Both the position numbers and the translations under genes were made by a program. 64,000 bases of DNA from CAYZMS01 sp964479625 (GTDB lineage: Bacteria > Bacteroidota > Bacteroidia > Chitinophagales > Saprospiraceae), in assembly GCA_964479625.1 (NCBI GenBank), contig CAYZMS010000002.1, positions 1 through 64,000 on the forward strand, given 5' to 3'. The notes beneath the pieces were generated by a model. That model searched no databases. It saw nothing but the letters and a program-made list of their open reading frames with translations, and was not told the DNA's origin. This document shows, piece by piece, positions 43,832 through 51,460 of this stretch (the first letter of the stretch is position 1; each line of letters opens with the position of its first letter).

Positions 43832-44344
43832 TTAATTAAACTTGATTTCTGCAACCATTTTTTCCACCAGGGCGGATTGCTCTTTATCCGATTTCAGTTT
43901 TTCATTCAGAACTTTTTCTGCAATGTCAATGGCCATAGTGCCGATTTCATTTTTTGCAGATACCAAAGCTTCCAGACGCTGATGCTCGATCTCTTGTTTA
44001 GCTGTTTGAACGATCTGCTTGGCTTCTTTCTTAGCCTGTTCTCTGGCTTCACTGATGATCGAATCTTTCACTTCCTTTGCCTCCCGCATAATTTGCGCAC
44101 GTTCTTCCTGGGCTTGCTTTAGGATCTCTTCGTTCTGGGCTTGGAGCATTGCTATTTCTTCCCTTGCCTTTCTGGCCTCGTCCAGCGAGCTTTGGATTTC
44201 ATTTTCCCGTTTTTTAAGGGCTTCCTGGATAGGCTTGAAAGCAAAACGCCCAACGGTGAACAGGACAATCAGAAAAATCAGGGTTGTCCAGAAAAAGATC
44301 CCGAAATCGGGCAATACAGGAGAAAACTCGGCTAAAAGGATCAT
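43832..44344 (-). CDS. atpF: ATP synthase F0 b subunit
   Basis: The peripheral stalk subunit, two copies per enzyme. I start at ATG 44344 (MILLAEFSPVLPDFGIFFWT) because the upstream extension to 44401 runs through a hairpin and lacks similarity. The 170-aa protein has one N-terminal membrane helix (residues 12-32) and then a very long, charged coiled-coil helix (ALKKRENEIQSSLDEARKAR and later EILKQAQEERAQIMREAKE). There is only one b-type gene, so b2 is a homodimer. It is 102 bases from atpE. Confidence 0.96.
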   Translation of the reverse strand: MILLAEFSPVLPDFGIFFWTTLIFLIVLFTVGRFAFKPIQEALKKRENEIQSSLDEARKAREEIAMLQAQNEEILKQAQEERAQIMREAKEVKDSIISEAREQAKKEAKQIVQTAKQEIEHQRLEALVSAKNEIGTMAIDIAEKVLNEKLKSDKEQSALVEKMVAEIKFN

Positions 44345-44382
44345 GAGGGTATAATTAAGTAGCTTTTTCGAATGTAAATTGA

Positions 44383-44422
44383 ATTCCGGAGGGCCGACCA
44401 ACCGTCGTCACCCTTCCGGAAT
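44383..44422 (-). other. Intra-operon stem-loop between atpE and atpF
   Basis: ATTCCGGA-GGG pairs with CCC-T-TCCGGAAT (11 bp with one bulge) over a loop of about 17 bases. It lies 25 bases after the atpE stop and 38 before the atpF start on the transcript. No U-tract follows. It may raise the relative level of atpE mRNA, whose product is needed in about tenfold amounts; this is inference. Confidence 0.65.
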
Positions 44423-44446
44423 GTGGTACCTTACTGTAGGGCTCTT

Positions 44447-44650
44447 CTAGAAGAAGAATGCACCGGCAATGGCAAACAGGGCCGCACCCTCGATCAAAGC
44501 CGCAGCGATGATCATGTTAGTACGGATGTCACCAGAAGCTTCTGGTTGACGAGCGATAGCTTCCATCGCACGACCACCAATTTGGCCGATTCCCAGTCCA
44601 GCTCCTAAAACGGCTAATCCGGCTCCTACAGCTGCTAATGTTCCAGTCAT
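44447..44650 (-). CDS. atpE: ATP synthase F0 c subunit
   Basis: The proteolipid ring subunit that carries protons. I start at ATG 44650 (MTGTLAAVGAGLAVLGAGLG); an earlier in-frame Met is at 44674. The 67-aa hairpin has two membrane helices joined by a polar loop with the conserved RQPE (AIARQPEASGDIRTN). The ion-binding Glu lies in AALIEGAALFAIAGAFFF near residue 55. The residue after it is Gly, not Ser/Thr, so the sodium-binding signature is incomplete and H+ coupling is expected. It is 55 bases after atpB. Confidence 0.96.
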   Translation of the reverse strand: MTGTLAAVGAGLAVLGAGLGIGQIGGRAMEAIARQPEASGDIRTNMIIAAALIEGAALFAIAGAFFF

Positions 44651-44705
44651 AGCATTGATATATTTAAAGAACAATTAAAAATTCGTCTCCTTCCTTGCTT
44701 AAATA

Positions 44706-45911
44706 TTAATGATGATCGTGCTCCTCAACCGCCATCCCGATATAAAGTGACGAAAGTAAAGCAAAAATAAACGCCTGAATAAAGGCAACCAGCAGCTCTA
44801 ACAGGTTCATTACAAAAACGAACAGGGTTGCCGCAATTCCACCTCCTATAGCCCCTGCCATATTCTGGCCATTATTTCCCAGGATGAATACCATACCGAC
44901 CAGAGATAAAATGATAACGTGACCGGCAGTAATGTTTGCAAACAAACGAATGAATAAGGTAAAAGGCTTGATGAATACCCCAGCAAATTCGATAATCGCC
45001 AGCAAAGGCCGAAGGAAGACCGGTACACCAGGCATCCAGAAAATGTGGGCCCAATAATCTTTATTACCGCTAAAGTTTACTACCAAAGCGGTAAATAAAG
45101 CCAGTGCAAGGGTCGTCCCTAAATTCCCCGTCACGTTAGCACTGAATGGGAAAAAGGGAATTAATCCGAAAATATTCAGAAAGAGAATGAAAAAAAACAG
45201 ACAAAGAATAAACGGTAAATAGCGCTCGTAGGTAGGCCCAATGACGGGTTCTACCACCTCATCCCGCATGAACGTGATAAAAGGTTCGAAAAAGCTTTGA
45301 ATACCTTTAGGTGCTTCACCCTCCCTTTGTTGGTAACCTCTGGCAACTGCCCGGAAAACCACCCACATCAGGATGGCCACCAGGATCATGGTGAAAACGT
45401 TCTTGGTAATCGAAAAATCCACCCAAGAGGTGAAGTTTAATAGGGTACTTGGGCGCTCCAGCTCATAAGTTTGCCCGTCAGCATGAACCACGGTCTTAGA
45501 CTTACCATCTTCGGTCTCTATATTTTCAGTATGATCCACATGTTCGATCTCCATCCCCTCCTGATAACCTTTAACCCGACGCACGTCCCCATGGTGCATG
45601 ACGTACCCATTCACGGCTTTATGCCCGTGTTCGAATTTACTGGACATGAAAACTTCCAGGCCACCGTCTTTAGAATAGAGAATACAGGGAAGCGGAATAG
45701 AATAGTGTCCAAAAAGGTGGAATTCATTGGCATCGCTGATATGCTCTACTACCCGTTCTGCATAGGGCATTTCAGGCTCCACCCCACCATGATCATGCCC
45801 CTCGCCTTTCGACTGATTTTCTGTTTTTTCCTTATCGTCACTTGCCTGAACTGATAAAGGTAAACCTGCGATAGTCAGGGAGACCAGTATGAAAACAAAA
45901 ATCCGCTTCAT
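44706..45911 (-). CDS. atpB: ATP synthase F0 a subunit, with long N-terminal extension
   Basis: The a subunit forms the proton half-channels. I start at ATG 45911, where a signal peptide begins (MKRIFVFILVSLTIAGLPLS); the extension to 45974 is unrelated. The 401-aa protein is longer than that of E. coli (271): a secreted N-terminal region of about 165 residues, rich in His and acidic residues (KGEGHDHGGVEPEMPYAERV), precedes the membrane domain. This extension is typical of Bacteroidota. The essential Arg lies in FTLFIRLFANITAGHVIILS near residue 328, and the last helices contain LLELLVAFIQAFIFALLSSL. First gene of the visible operon; atpI is not upstream. Confidence 0.95.
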   Translation of the reverse strand: MKRIFVFILVSLTIAGLPLSVQASDDKEKTENQSKGEGHDHGGVEPEMPYAERVVEHISDANEFHLFGHYSIPLPCILYSKDGGLEVFMSSKFEHGHKAVNGYVMHHGDVRRVKGYQEGMEIEHVDHTENIETEDGKSKTVVHADGQTYELERPSTLLNFTSWVDFSITKNVFTMILVAILMWVVFRAVARGYQQREGEAPKGIQSFFEPFITFMRDEVVEPVIGPTYERYLPFILCLFFFILFLNIFGLIPFFPFSANVTGNLGTTLALALFTALVVNFSGNKDYWAHIFWMPGVPVFLRPLLAIIEFAGVFIKPFTLFIRLFANITAGHVIILSLVGMVFILGNNGQNMAGAIGGGIAATLFVFVMNLLELLVAFIQAFIFALLSSLYIGMAVEEHDHH

Positions 45912-46271
45912 TCGTGGATCCAAAATTAAAGTGTAACGAGATCGTTTCCGTATAAACGCTGCAAAGGTATACACTTTAGGATTTTTAAAGAAAATAAAAT
46001 TTCTTTTTTTTCCGGGTCTTTGACAGCTTGATTTCCAAGCGTTTATCCAGCACCAGGCTGCCCCATCAAATTAATTGCCTTTCGAAGGAACACATGGGAA
46101 CAGTGAAGTTATCCGACCTCTTTCCAGAATAATATTTCGCGAAAACCCATTCCTTTTAAAGCTGTTTAACTATCGATTAAATTCGGGATGGGGAAGCCCA
46201 AAGCTTCAATCGTGCAAAAAAAGCTCTTTTTTCCCCTTAGTTTCTTTACCTTAACGGTCTTAAATCAGCTT
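45912..46271. other. Divergent intergenic region between atpB and nadB
   Basis: 360 bases with no supported gene. An upstream in-frame extension of nadB (to 46188) and of atpB (to 45974) reads as non-coding. The atpI and bactofilin genes that often precede atpB in this phylum are absent. The only element seen is the -7-like box at 45962-45969. Confidence 0.5.
45962..45969 (-). promoter_or_regulatory. Candidate -7 box of the atp operon
   Basis: TACCTTTG on the minus strand matches TAnnTTTG and lies 50 bases before the atpB ATG. No TTG at the -33 distance. The same octamer precedes rpsA at 61124-61131. Confidence 0.4.
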
Positions 46272-47876
46272 ATGATCGCCTCAGATATTCTCATCATCGG
46301 GTCCGGTATTGGGGGGCTTTCCACCGCCATTCATCTTGCCGAAAAACATCCTGACTGGTCCATCCAGGTCTTAACCAAAACGGAAGAAGGAGAAAGCAAT
46401 ACCACTTACGCGCAGGGAGGGGTTGCCGCGGTATGGAACAAACAGGTAGATGCTTATTTCAAACACAAGGCCGACACCCTGGATGCAGGAGCCGGGCTGT
46501 GCAATGTGTCGATAGTAGACATTGTCGTGGAGGAAGGTCCCCAAAGAGTAGAGGACATCATAGGATGGGGAGCACGCTTTGACAAAGCTCCGGGGGAGGA
46601 TGAATACGATCTCGGACGGGAAGGCGGCCATTCCGAAAATCGGATCTTACATTATAAAGATCTTACTGGTTGGGAGATTCAAAGGACACTGCTCGAAAAA
46701 GCTGCTACCTATCCTAATATCACCATACAGGATCACTATTTTGCTGTTGATCTGATCACGCAACACCACATCGGTTATAACGTCACCCGGCTGACTCCTT
46801 CAATTTCCTGCTATGGAGCGTATGTACTTGACAAAACCAGCAATGAGATCATCACCTTCCTGGCCAAAGCAGTAGTAGTTGCTGCGGGTGGTGCAGGGCA
46901 GGTTTACCGGGCTACAACCAACCCGGTAATTGCAAGCGGGGACGGTATTGCCATGGTCTATCGAGCAAAAGGCTGGATCGAGAATATGGAATTTGTTCAG
47001 TTTCACCCAACAGCCCTATTTACCCCAACTGGAAATAATCCTGTTTTTCTAGTTTCTGAGGCCGTTCGGGGCTTTGGAGGGATCCTGAAAGACAAGGCAG
47101 GAAATGCATTCATGAAAAAATATGACCCCAGGGAATCCCTGGCTCCCAGAGATATTGTAGCAAGGGCTATTGATAACGAAATGAAAGTTAGTGGTGAGGA
47201 ATGTATGTTTCTCGACTGCACTCATTTGGAAATGGACAGCTTCCTGGCTCATTTTCCAAGCATCCATGACAAATGCCTGTCTATCGGGATCGACCCTTCA
47301 AAGGATATGATCCCTGTGGTTCCGGCTTGCCACTATATGTGTGGAGGCATCCGGGTAGATCAATGGGGCCGAAGCTCCATTCGTCGTTTATACGCCGTTG
47401 GGGAGTGCACCTGTACCGGCCTACATGGGGCCAATCGCCTGGCTTCCAACTCTCTTTTGGAAGCTATGGTCTTTGCAAAACGCATAGCTGAAGAGCTTAA
47501 CCGATCTTTACCACAATACGAAATTCAATCCGGAATCCCTGATTGGAATGCTAGCGGCACTACCCAACCAGCGGAAATGGTGCTGATCACCCAAAGTATT
47601 AAGGAGCTCAAAGAAATAATGAGTAACTATGTAGGGATCGTTCGTTCAAATGTCCGACTAAAGCGAGCTATCGATCGGCTTGGATTGCTCTATCGGGAAA
47701 CGGAAGAACTCTATAATACGACAGTTCTTTCGCCCCAACTATGCGAGCTGCGCAACCTCATTACCATTGCCTATCTGATCACTCGCTCGGCAAGTATGCG
47801 TAAAGAGAGCCGGGGGCTACATTTCACAACTGATTATCCGGAGAAGGCCCCCTTTTTACAGGAAACTATTTTGTAG
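46272..47876 (+). CDS. nadB: L-aspartate oxidase
   Basis: NadB oxidises L-aspartate to iminoaspartate with FAD, the first step of de novo NAD synthesis. I start at ATG 46272 (MIASDILIIGSGIGGLSTAI), where the FAD-binding GxGxxG lies at residues 10-15. The 534-aa enzyme has NTTYAQGGVAAVWN near residue 44, HSENRILHYKDLTGWEIQRT near 118, VVVAAGGAGQVYRATTNPVI near 202 and the active-site HPTALFTPTGNNPVFLVSEA near 244, and ends with the family C-terminal helical domain containing LRNLITIAYLITRSASMRKE. nadA and nadC are not visible. Convergent with recX, 31 bases apart. Confidence 0.96.
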   Translation: MIASDILIIGSGIGGLSTAIHLAEKHPDWSIQVLTKTEEGESNTTYAQGGVAAVWNKQVDAYFKHKADTLDAGAGLCNVSIVDIVVEEGPQRVEDIIGWGARFDKAPGEDEYDLGREGGHSENRILHYKDLTGWEIQRTLLEKAATYPNITIQDHYFAVDLITQHHIGYNVTRLTPSISCYGAYVLDKTSNEIITFLAKAVVVAAGGAGQVYRATTNPVIASGDGIAMVYRAKGWIENMEFVQFHPTALFTPTGNNPVFLVSEAVRGFGGILKDKAGNAFMKKYDPRESLAPRDIVARAIDNEMKVSGEECMFLDCTHLEMDSFLAHFPSIHDKCLSIGIDPSKDMIPVVPACHYMCGGIRVDQWGRSSIRRLYAVGECTCTGLHGANRLASNSLLEAMVFAKRIAEELNRSLPQYEIQSGIPDWNASGTTQPAEMVLITQSIKELKEIMSNYVGIVRSNVRLKRAIDRLGLLYRETEELYNTTVLSPQLCELRNLITIAYLITRSASMRKESRGLHFTTDYPEKAPFLQETIL

Positions 47877-47907
47877 GCAGGGGCTGTCTGTAAGCATGCA
47901 ATGCTCA

Positions 47908-48429
47908 TCAAAGCGGAACAATACTTTTTACTATTTCCCACACCAGGCTTGGTTCGAACCCTTTTTGGATGGCATATCGGGCCATACGCGCCCGCTTTTC
48001 GAAGTCCTTATAACCGATTTCCCCCTGGGCACGCTTCTCCAGTAAATCCCTCAATACTTCCAGGTAGGATTCCTCTTCGATCTCCTCCAAGGCTTTACGC
48101 AGGCAGTAATCCGAAATACCCCGGGCCTTGAGCTCCCGAATAATGCGCAAACGCCCCCAATGCTTGATTCTAAATTTCCCCCTGGCATAGGAACAAGCAA
48201 AGCGCTCTTCATTTAAAAAATTTTCTTCGATAAGGTCTGCCATGATCCCTTCCAATTCATCTCCGTAAACTCCGAGATCCAATAACTTTTGGCGAACTTC
48301 CTGATGGCAGCGATCCTGGTAAGCACAATACTTTTGTAATTTTTTTAGGGCATCATCCCGGCTGATCCAAGGTTTTTCCGGCATCCTATGCTTCTTTTTA
48401 TTTGCTGCTTTGTGTAATTTCGTCCCCAA
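47908..48429 (-). CDS. recX: Regulatory protein RecX
   Basis: RecX limits RecA filament growth. The 173-aa protein has three helical repeats typical of the family: ALKKLQKYCAYQDRCHQEVR, then the middle LIEENFLNEERFACSYARGK with FRIKHWGRLRIIRELKARGI, which is the most conserved segment, and a third repeat with RARMARYAIQKGFEPSLVWE. recA itself is not in the window, which is common in Bacteroidota. The first 19 residues are basic (GTKLHKAANKKKHRMPEKPW) and may start later at the Met at codon 17. Confidence 0.92.
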   Translation of the reverse strand: MGTKLHKAANKKKHRMPEKPWISRDDALKKLQKYCAYQDRCHQEVRQKLLDLGVYGDELEGIMADLIEENFLNEERFACSYARGKFRIKHWGRLRIIRELKARGISDYCLRKALEEIEEESYLEVLRDLLEKRAQGEIGYKDFEKRARMARYAIQKGFEPSLVWEIVKSIVPL

Positions 48430-48505
48430 TCAATAAGGTTCCAGCTAGGAACGGCACCTTCGGTCTTGAACCGATAGTTGTATTATTCACCCAAAATTTA
48501 ATCAA

Positions 48506-49333
48506 ATGGAGTTCGATCTAAATGCCTTTATGGAAACCCTCTCCCGGACCATTGCAGAGTATGCCCCAAAAGTAGTGGGAGCACTTCTGGCACTGGTTAT
48601 CGGATTATGGATTATTGCAAGAATAACCCGCGCAGCCCGAAATTATTTCAACAAAGCCAATTACGATGAGGCGGTGGAAAGTTTCCTGCTTTCCATTGTT
48701 AATATCGGCCTGAAGATATTACTTTTCCTCGCGGTAGCTCAGATGTTTGGAGTAACTACTACCTCCTTCGTAGCGATTTTTTCCGCTTTGGCGCTGGCCG
48801 TCGGCCTGGCCCTACAGAATAACCTCGGCCACTTTGCTTCCGGTATTTTGTTGTTGGTTTTCCGGCCGTTCACAATTAAAGATTTTGTGGTAGCCGGTGG
48901 CTATTCTGGTACCGTTCAGGAAATCCAGTTGTTTCATACCATTCTAACCACTTTGGACAATCGCAAAATCATCATTCCCAATGGGATTATTATGAGTGGA
49001 GCTATTGAAAACCTCACCGCTAATCCGATCCGCAAGGTACCAATGACCTTTGGAATCGGTTATGGTAATGACATAGACAAAGCCCGGGAAGTGATCCAAC
49101 GAGTTGCAGATGAATGCCCACACATTGACCACGATAAGGCAGTGGATATTGTAGTTACAGAATTAGGCGATAACTCCGTCAACATCGCTGTCCGCCCCTG
49201 GTGTAAAACAGAAGACTACTGGACTGTATTCGCCTGGATGCAGGAAAATATGAAAAAAGCTTTTGACAAAGAGGGGCTAAATATCCCCTATCCTCAAATG
49301 GATGTGCACCTTTTCAATAATAAATCCAATTAA
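48506..49333 (+). CDS. mscS: Small-conductance mechanosensitive channel (MscS family)
   Basis: The 275-aa protein is of the size of E. coli MscS and protects against hypo-osmotic shock. It has three membrane helices (about residues 18-40, 57-78 and 84-110). TM3 and the following beta domain contain the family stretch SALALAVGLALQNNLGHFAS near residue 93 and the PFTIKDFVVAGGYSGTVQEI block near 122. The cytoplasmic alpha/beta vestibule runs to residue 270 (FAWMQENMKKAFDKEGLNIP). The gene is alone and faces the HAD gene, from which it is separated by a 30-bp palindrome. Confidence 0.95.
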   Translation: MEFDLNAFMETLSRTIAEYAPKVVGALLALVIGLWIIARITRAARNYFNKANYDEAVESFLLSIVNIGLKILLFLAVAQMFGVTTTSFVAIFSALALAVGLALQNNLGHFASGILLLVFRPFTIKDFVVAGGYSGTVQEIQLFHTILTTLDNRKIIIPNGIIMSGAIENLTANPIRKVPMTFGIGYGNDIDKAREVIQRVADECPHIDHDKAVDIVVTELGDNSVNIAVRPWCKTEDYWTVFAWMQENMKKAFDKEGLNIPYPQMDVHLFNNKSN

Positions 49334-49370
49334 AGGCACACAAAGGCTCTGAAAAATAATTTACTTCTCT

Positions 49371-49400
49371 GAAAAGATCATCCACGTGGATGATCTTTTC
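49371..49400. terminator. 30-bp perfect palindrome between convergent mscS and HAD genes
   Basis: Two 15-base arms without any loop (49371-49385 and 49386-49400) form a perfect palindrome with GAAAA/TTTTC ends. The last two bases overlap the stop codon of the HAD gene. It can form a hairpin in either transcript and so acts most simply as a bidirectional terminator. Confidence 0.65.
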
Positions 49401-50034
49401 AAGGAAGGTATTCCACAATTAGGTCGGTTATCTCCGATCCGATTGGGTGCAGGCAGGTTTGGATGCCCAATTTTGCAGCACCTTCGATGTTATACCGGTT
49501 GTCGTCGATAAAGAGCGTTTGCTCCGCTTCCATCCCTCCATCTTTTAGCACTTTCTCATAACAAGTCAAATCGGGCTTGCGTTCCCGGATCAAATGCGAA
49601 TAATAAGGTTTGTCGAAGAAGCGATCATCGAATTCTGCAATCGATAACCCATGCTCCCGCTGAAGATAACGATCCACCCAGACCACATGTGTTGCGTTGG
49701 TATTGCTCAACAGAAATACCTTATATTCTGACCGAAGCTGTTCCAACATTTCAAAACGCTTGGCAGGGATACCCAGCAACATTGCGTTCCATGCTTCGAT
49801 CAGGTCGGTAGCCCCGATGTTCCGACCAGCTATCCCTCGCAACCGTTCGATGAAAACAGTTTCATCAAAAGCTCCAACCTCATAATCGAGAAAAATCCGT
49901 TGTACCTCCGAGCGTTCTCTGAGTTGGTTATAATCAGGGCCGATCAAATGCTCCAACTGGCGATCGGTTGCCTCCAGATCCAGATCAATAATGACGTTTC
50001 CCAGGTCAAAAATGATGTTCTTAATGGCTGCCAT
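49399..50034 (-). CDS. HAD-superfamily phosphatase (HAD-IA)
   Basis: The 211-aa enzyme has the HAD fold. Motif I is NIIFDLGNVIIDLDLEATDR with the nucleophile Asp at residue 10 in D-L-G-x-V-x-x-D. Motif II is the Ser/Thr in VFLLSNTNATHVVWVDRYL near 108, motif III the Lys in RERKPDLTCYEKVLKDGG near 150, and motif IV the Asp pair in TLFIDDNRYNIEGAAKLGIQ near 176. Substrates of HAD-IA members range over sugar phosphates and 2-haloacids, so no specific reaction is claimed. The C-terminal LHPIGSE is close to that of other Bacteroidota members. The gene faces mscS. Confidence 0.9.
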   Translation of the reverse strand: MAAIKNIIFDLGNVIIDLDLEATDRQLEHLIGPDYNQLRERSEVQRIFLDYEVGAFDETVFIERLRGIAGRNIGATDLIEAWNAMLLGIPAKRFEMLEQLRSEYKVFLLSNTNATHVVWVDRYLQREHGLSIAEFDDRFFDKPYYSHLIRERKPDLTCYEKVLKDGGMEAEQTLFIDDNRYNIEGAAKLGIQTCLHPIGSEITDLIVEYLP

Positions 50035-50066
50035 TTGGGTAGTTTTTTAGGATACAAAAATAACCA

Positions 50067-50097
50067 TTGCGGCGAGCTGAAAAAAAATGTAATTTTG
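50067..50097 (+). promoter_or_regulatory. Bacteroidota promoter for the CAU tRNA
   Basis: TTG (50067-50069) and TAATTTTG (50090-50097) with a 20-base spacer match the -33/-7 consensus. The -7 box ends 41 bases before the tRNA. Confidence 0.6.
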
Positions 50098-50138
50098 CCC
50101 CCGCAAAGAAAAGCGTTTTTGCGCCTCTAACTGCAAAC

Positions 50139-50214
50139 GGTCCCATAGCTCAGCGGTTAGAGCAGTCGGCTCATAACCGATTGGTCGCAGGTTCAAATCC
50201 TGCTGGGACCACCA
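50139..50214 (+). tRNA. tRNA with CAU anticodon (probably tRNA-Ile2, possibly elongator tRNA-Met)
   Basis: A full 76-base cloverleaf with encoded CCA: acceptor stem GGTCCCA/TGGGACC, anticodon loop CTCATAA with CAU and T-loop TTCAAAT, discriminator A73. It is not an initiator: the first acceptor pair is a normal G-C. The core GTTAGAGCAGTCGGCTC... and TTGGTCGCAGGTTC is close to the E. coli tRNA-Ile2 (lysidine) gene, so I favour Ile2, but elongator Met cannot be excluded from sequence alone. Confidence 0.9.
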
Positions 50215-50220
50215 AAACAA

Positions 50221-50253
50221 AGCGCTGCAGACAAGACGTCCGCAGCGCTTTTT
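50221..50253 (+). terminator. Terminator behind the CAU tRNA
   Basis: AGCGCTGC (50221-50228) pairs with GCAGCGCT (50242-50249) over a 13-base loop and is followed by TTTTT. It begins 7 bases after the tRNA. Confidence 0.8.
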
Positions 50254-50388
50254 ACTTAACAAGAGACCAATTTAGGCTCTAATCAGCGTATGACTCTTTT
50301 CAACGTAAATATTGAAATTTTTTTCATTTATTTATGCAAAACCCTTCCTGCTTAATCCTTACCTGAAGGAGGTGTTTATTTTTTATCT

Positions 50389-51015
50389 ATGGAGACTATA
50401 ACGGCTTATTTCCCAACCCTTAATCCCCATCAATTGGAGCTTTTTGAAAAGCTGGGGCCTTTGTACAGGGAATGGAATGAGAAGATAAACGTCATTTCCC
50501 GAAAGGATATTGACCATTTATATGAGCACCATATTTTACACAGCCTGGGAATTGCCCGATTGATCACCTTTTCTCCAGATGCAATTATCTTAGATCTGGG
50601 AACGGGTGGAGGCTTTCCAGGGATACCGCTTGCGATAAAGTTCCCGGAAACCTCTTTTACCCTGATAGACGGCACCCGCAAGAAGATAACTGTCGTTCAG
50701 GAGATCATCCAGGATCTCGGGCTTACCAATGTGAAAGCCCAGCAAATCCGGGCGGAAGAGTTCAAAGGGAAGTTTGATTTCGTCATCAGCAGGGCAGTGG
50801 CCCCTTTGGAAAAACTCGTACCCTGGTCGGAGCCGTTGATCAGGAAAGAACAGATCCATGGCTTACCCAATGGACTGATCGCCTTGAAGGGAGGTAATCT
50901 AAAAGAAGAAATAAAAGCACTGGGTAAACAACATTACGTGGAACAATTTCCAATGTATGACTTTTTTGGTTTACCTTATTTCGAGGAAAAGGCAATTGTT
51001 TACGTTCAATTATAA
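50389..51015 (+). CDS. rsmG: 16S rRNA (guanine527-N7)-methyltransferase RsmG (GidB)
   Basis: RsmG methylates G527 of 16S rRNA with SAM. The 208-aa protein begins with YREWNEKINVISRKDIDHLY, typical of the N-terminal helical part, followed by HHILHSLGIARLI. The SAM site is AIILDLGTGGGFPGIPLAIK near residue 63, followed by FTLIDGTRKKITVVQEIIQD and the FDFVISRAVAPLEKLVPWSE block near 125. The C-terminus is complete. It lies behind the CAU tRNA terminator, without an obvious operon partner upstream, and DUF3127 is 67 bases on. mnmG (gidA), often adjacent in other bacteria, is 28 kb away. Confidence 0.95.
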   Translation: METITAYFPTLNPHQLELFEKLGPLYREWNEKINVISRKDIDHLYEHHILHSLGIARLITFSPDAIILDLGTGGGFPGIPLAIKFPETSFTLIDGTRKKITVVQEIIQDLGLTNVKAQQIRAEEFKGKFDFVISRAVAPLEKLVPWSEPLIRKEQIHGLPNGLIALKGGNLKEEIKALGKQHYVEQFPMYDFFGLPYFEEKAIVYVQL

Positions 51016-51082
51016 TCGCTTGACCCTGTTCTTTAAAAATGCCGGAGATTTTATTTAACCATTTTGAAAATAAACCGAACCT

Positions 51083-51460
51083 ATGTCTTTCGAAGTTGAA
51101 GGGAAGCTGATTCGAAAATTTGATACAGAACAAAAAACACAAACCTTTCAGGCAAGAGAATTCGTTATTGAAGTAGCGGACGGCAACTATCCACAAATGG
51201 TCAAGTTCCAGTTGGTTCAGGATCGTTGCGGCCTGGTCGATGCCTATGAAGAGGGCGACATGGTCAAGGTTCATTTTGATTTGCGAGGCCGCGAATGGCA
51301 GGGAAAGTACTTTACTAATCTCAATGCCTGGCGTATTGAGCAAGGAGGGCAAAACGCCCAGCGCTCGGGTGTTGCACCTCCAGCCGGTGACGACTCTTTC
51401 CCTACGGCTGATGACGACCCCGGTGAACAGCCAAACATGGAAGATGACCTGCCTTTCTAA
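51083..51460 (+). CDS. DUF3127-type OB-fold-like protein with acidic SSB-like tail
   Basis: The 125-aa protein consists of an N-terminal beta-rich region (MSFEVEGKLIRKFDTEQKTQ to about residue 88, including GKYFTNLNAWRIEQ), which resembles an OB-fold, and a low-complexity acidic tail from about residue 95 (GDDSFPTADDDPGEQPNMED). It ends DDLPF, very close to the DDIPF tip with which SSB proteins recruit partners. I recognise the family as DUF3127, which is confined to Bacteroidota and relatives; no function is known to me. The stop overlaps the start of the next gene by 17 bases. Confidence 0.85.
   Translation: MSFEVEGKLIRKFDTEQKTQTFQAREFVIEVADGNYPQMVKFQLVQDRCGLVDAYEEGDMVKVHFDLRGREWQGKYFTNLNAWRIEQGGQNAQRSGVAPPAGDDSFPTADDDPGEQPNMEDDLPF

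Noticed and set aside
43877..44354. Several open frames antisense to atpF
   Set aside because: They are rich in Phe/Ser/Leu because they mirror the coiled-coil codons of atpF; not real genes.
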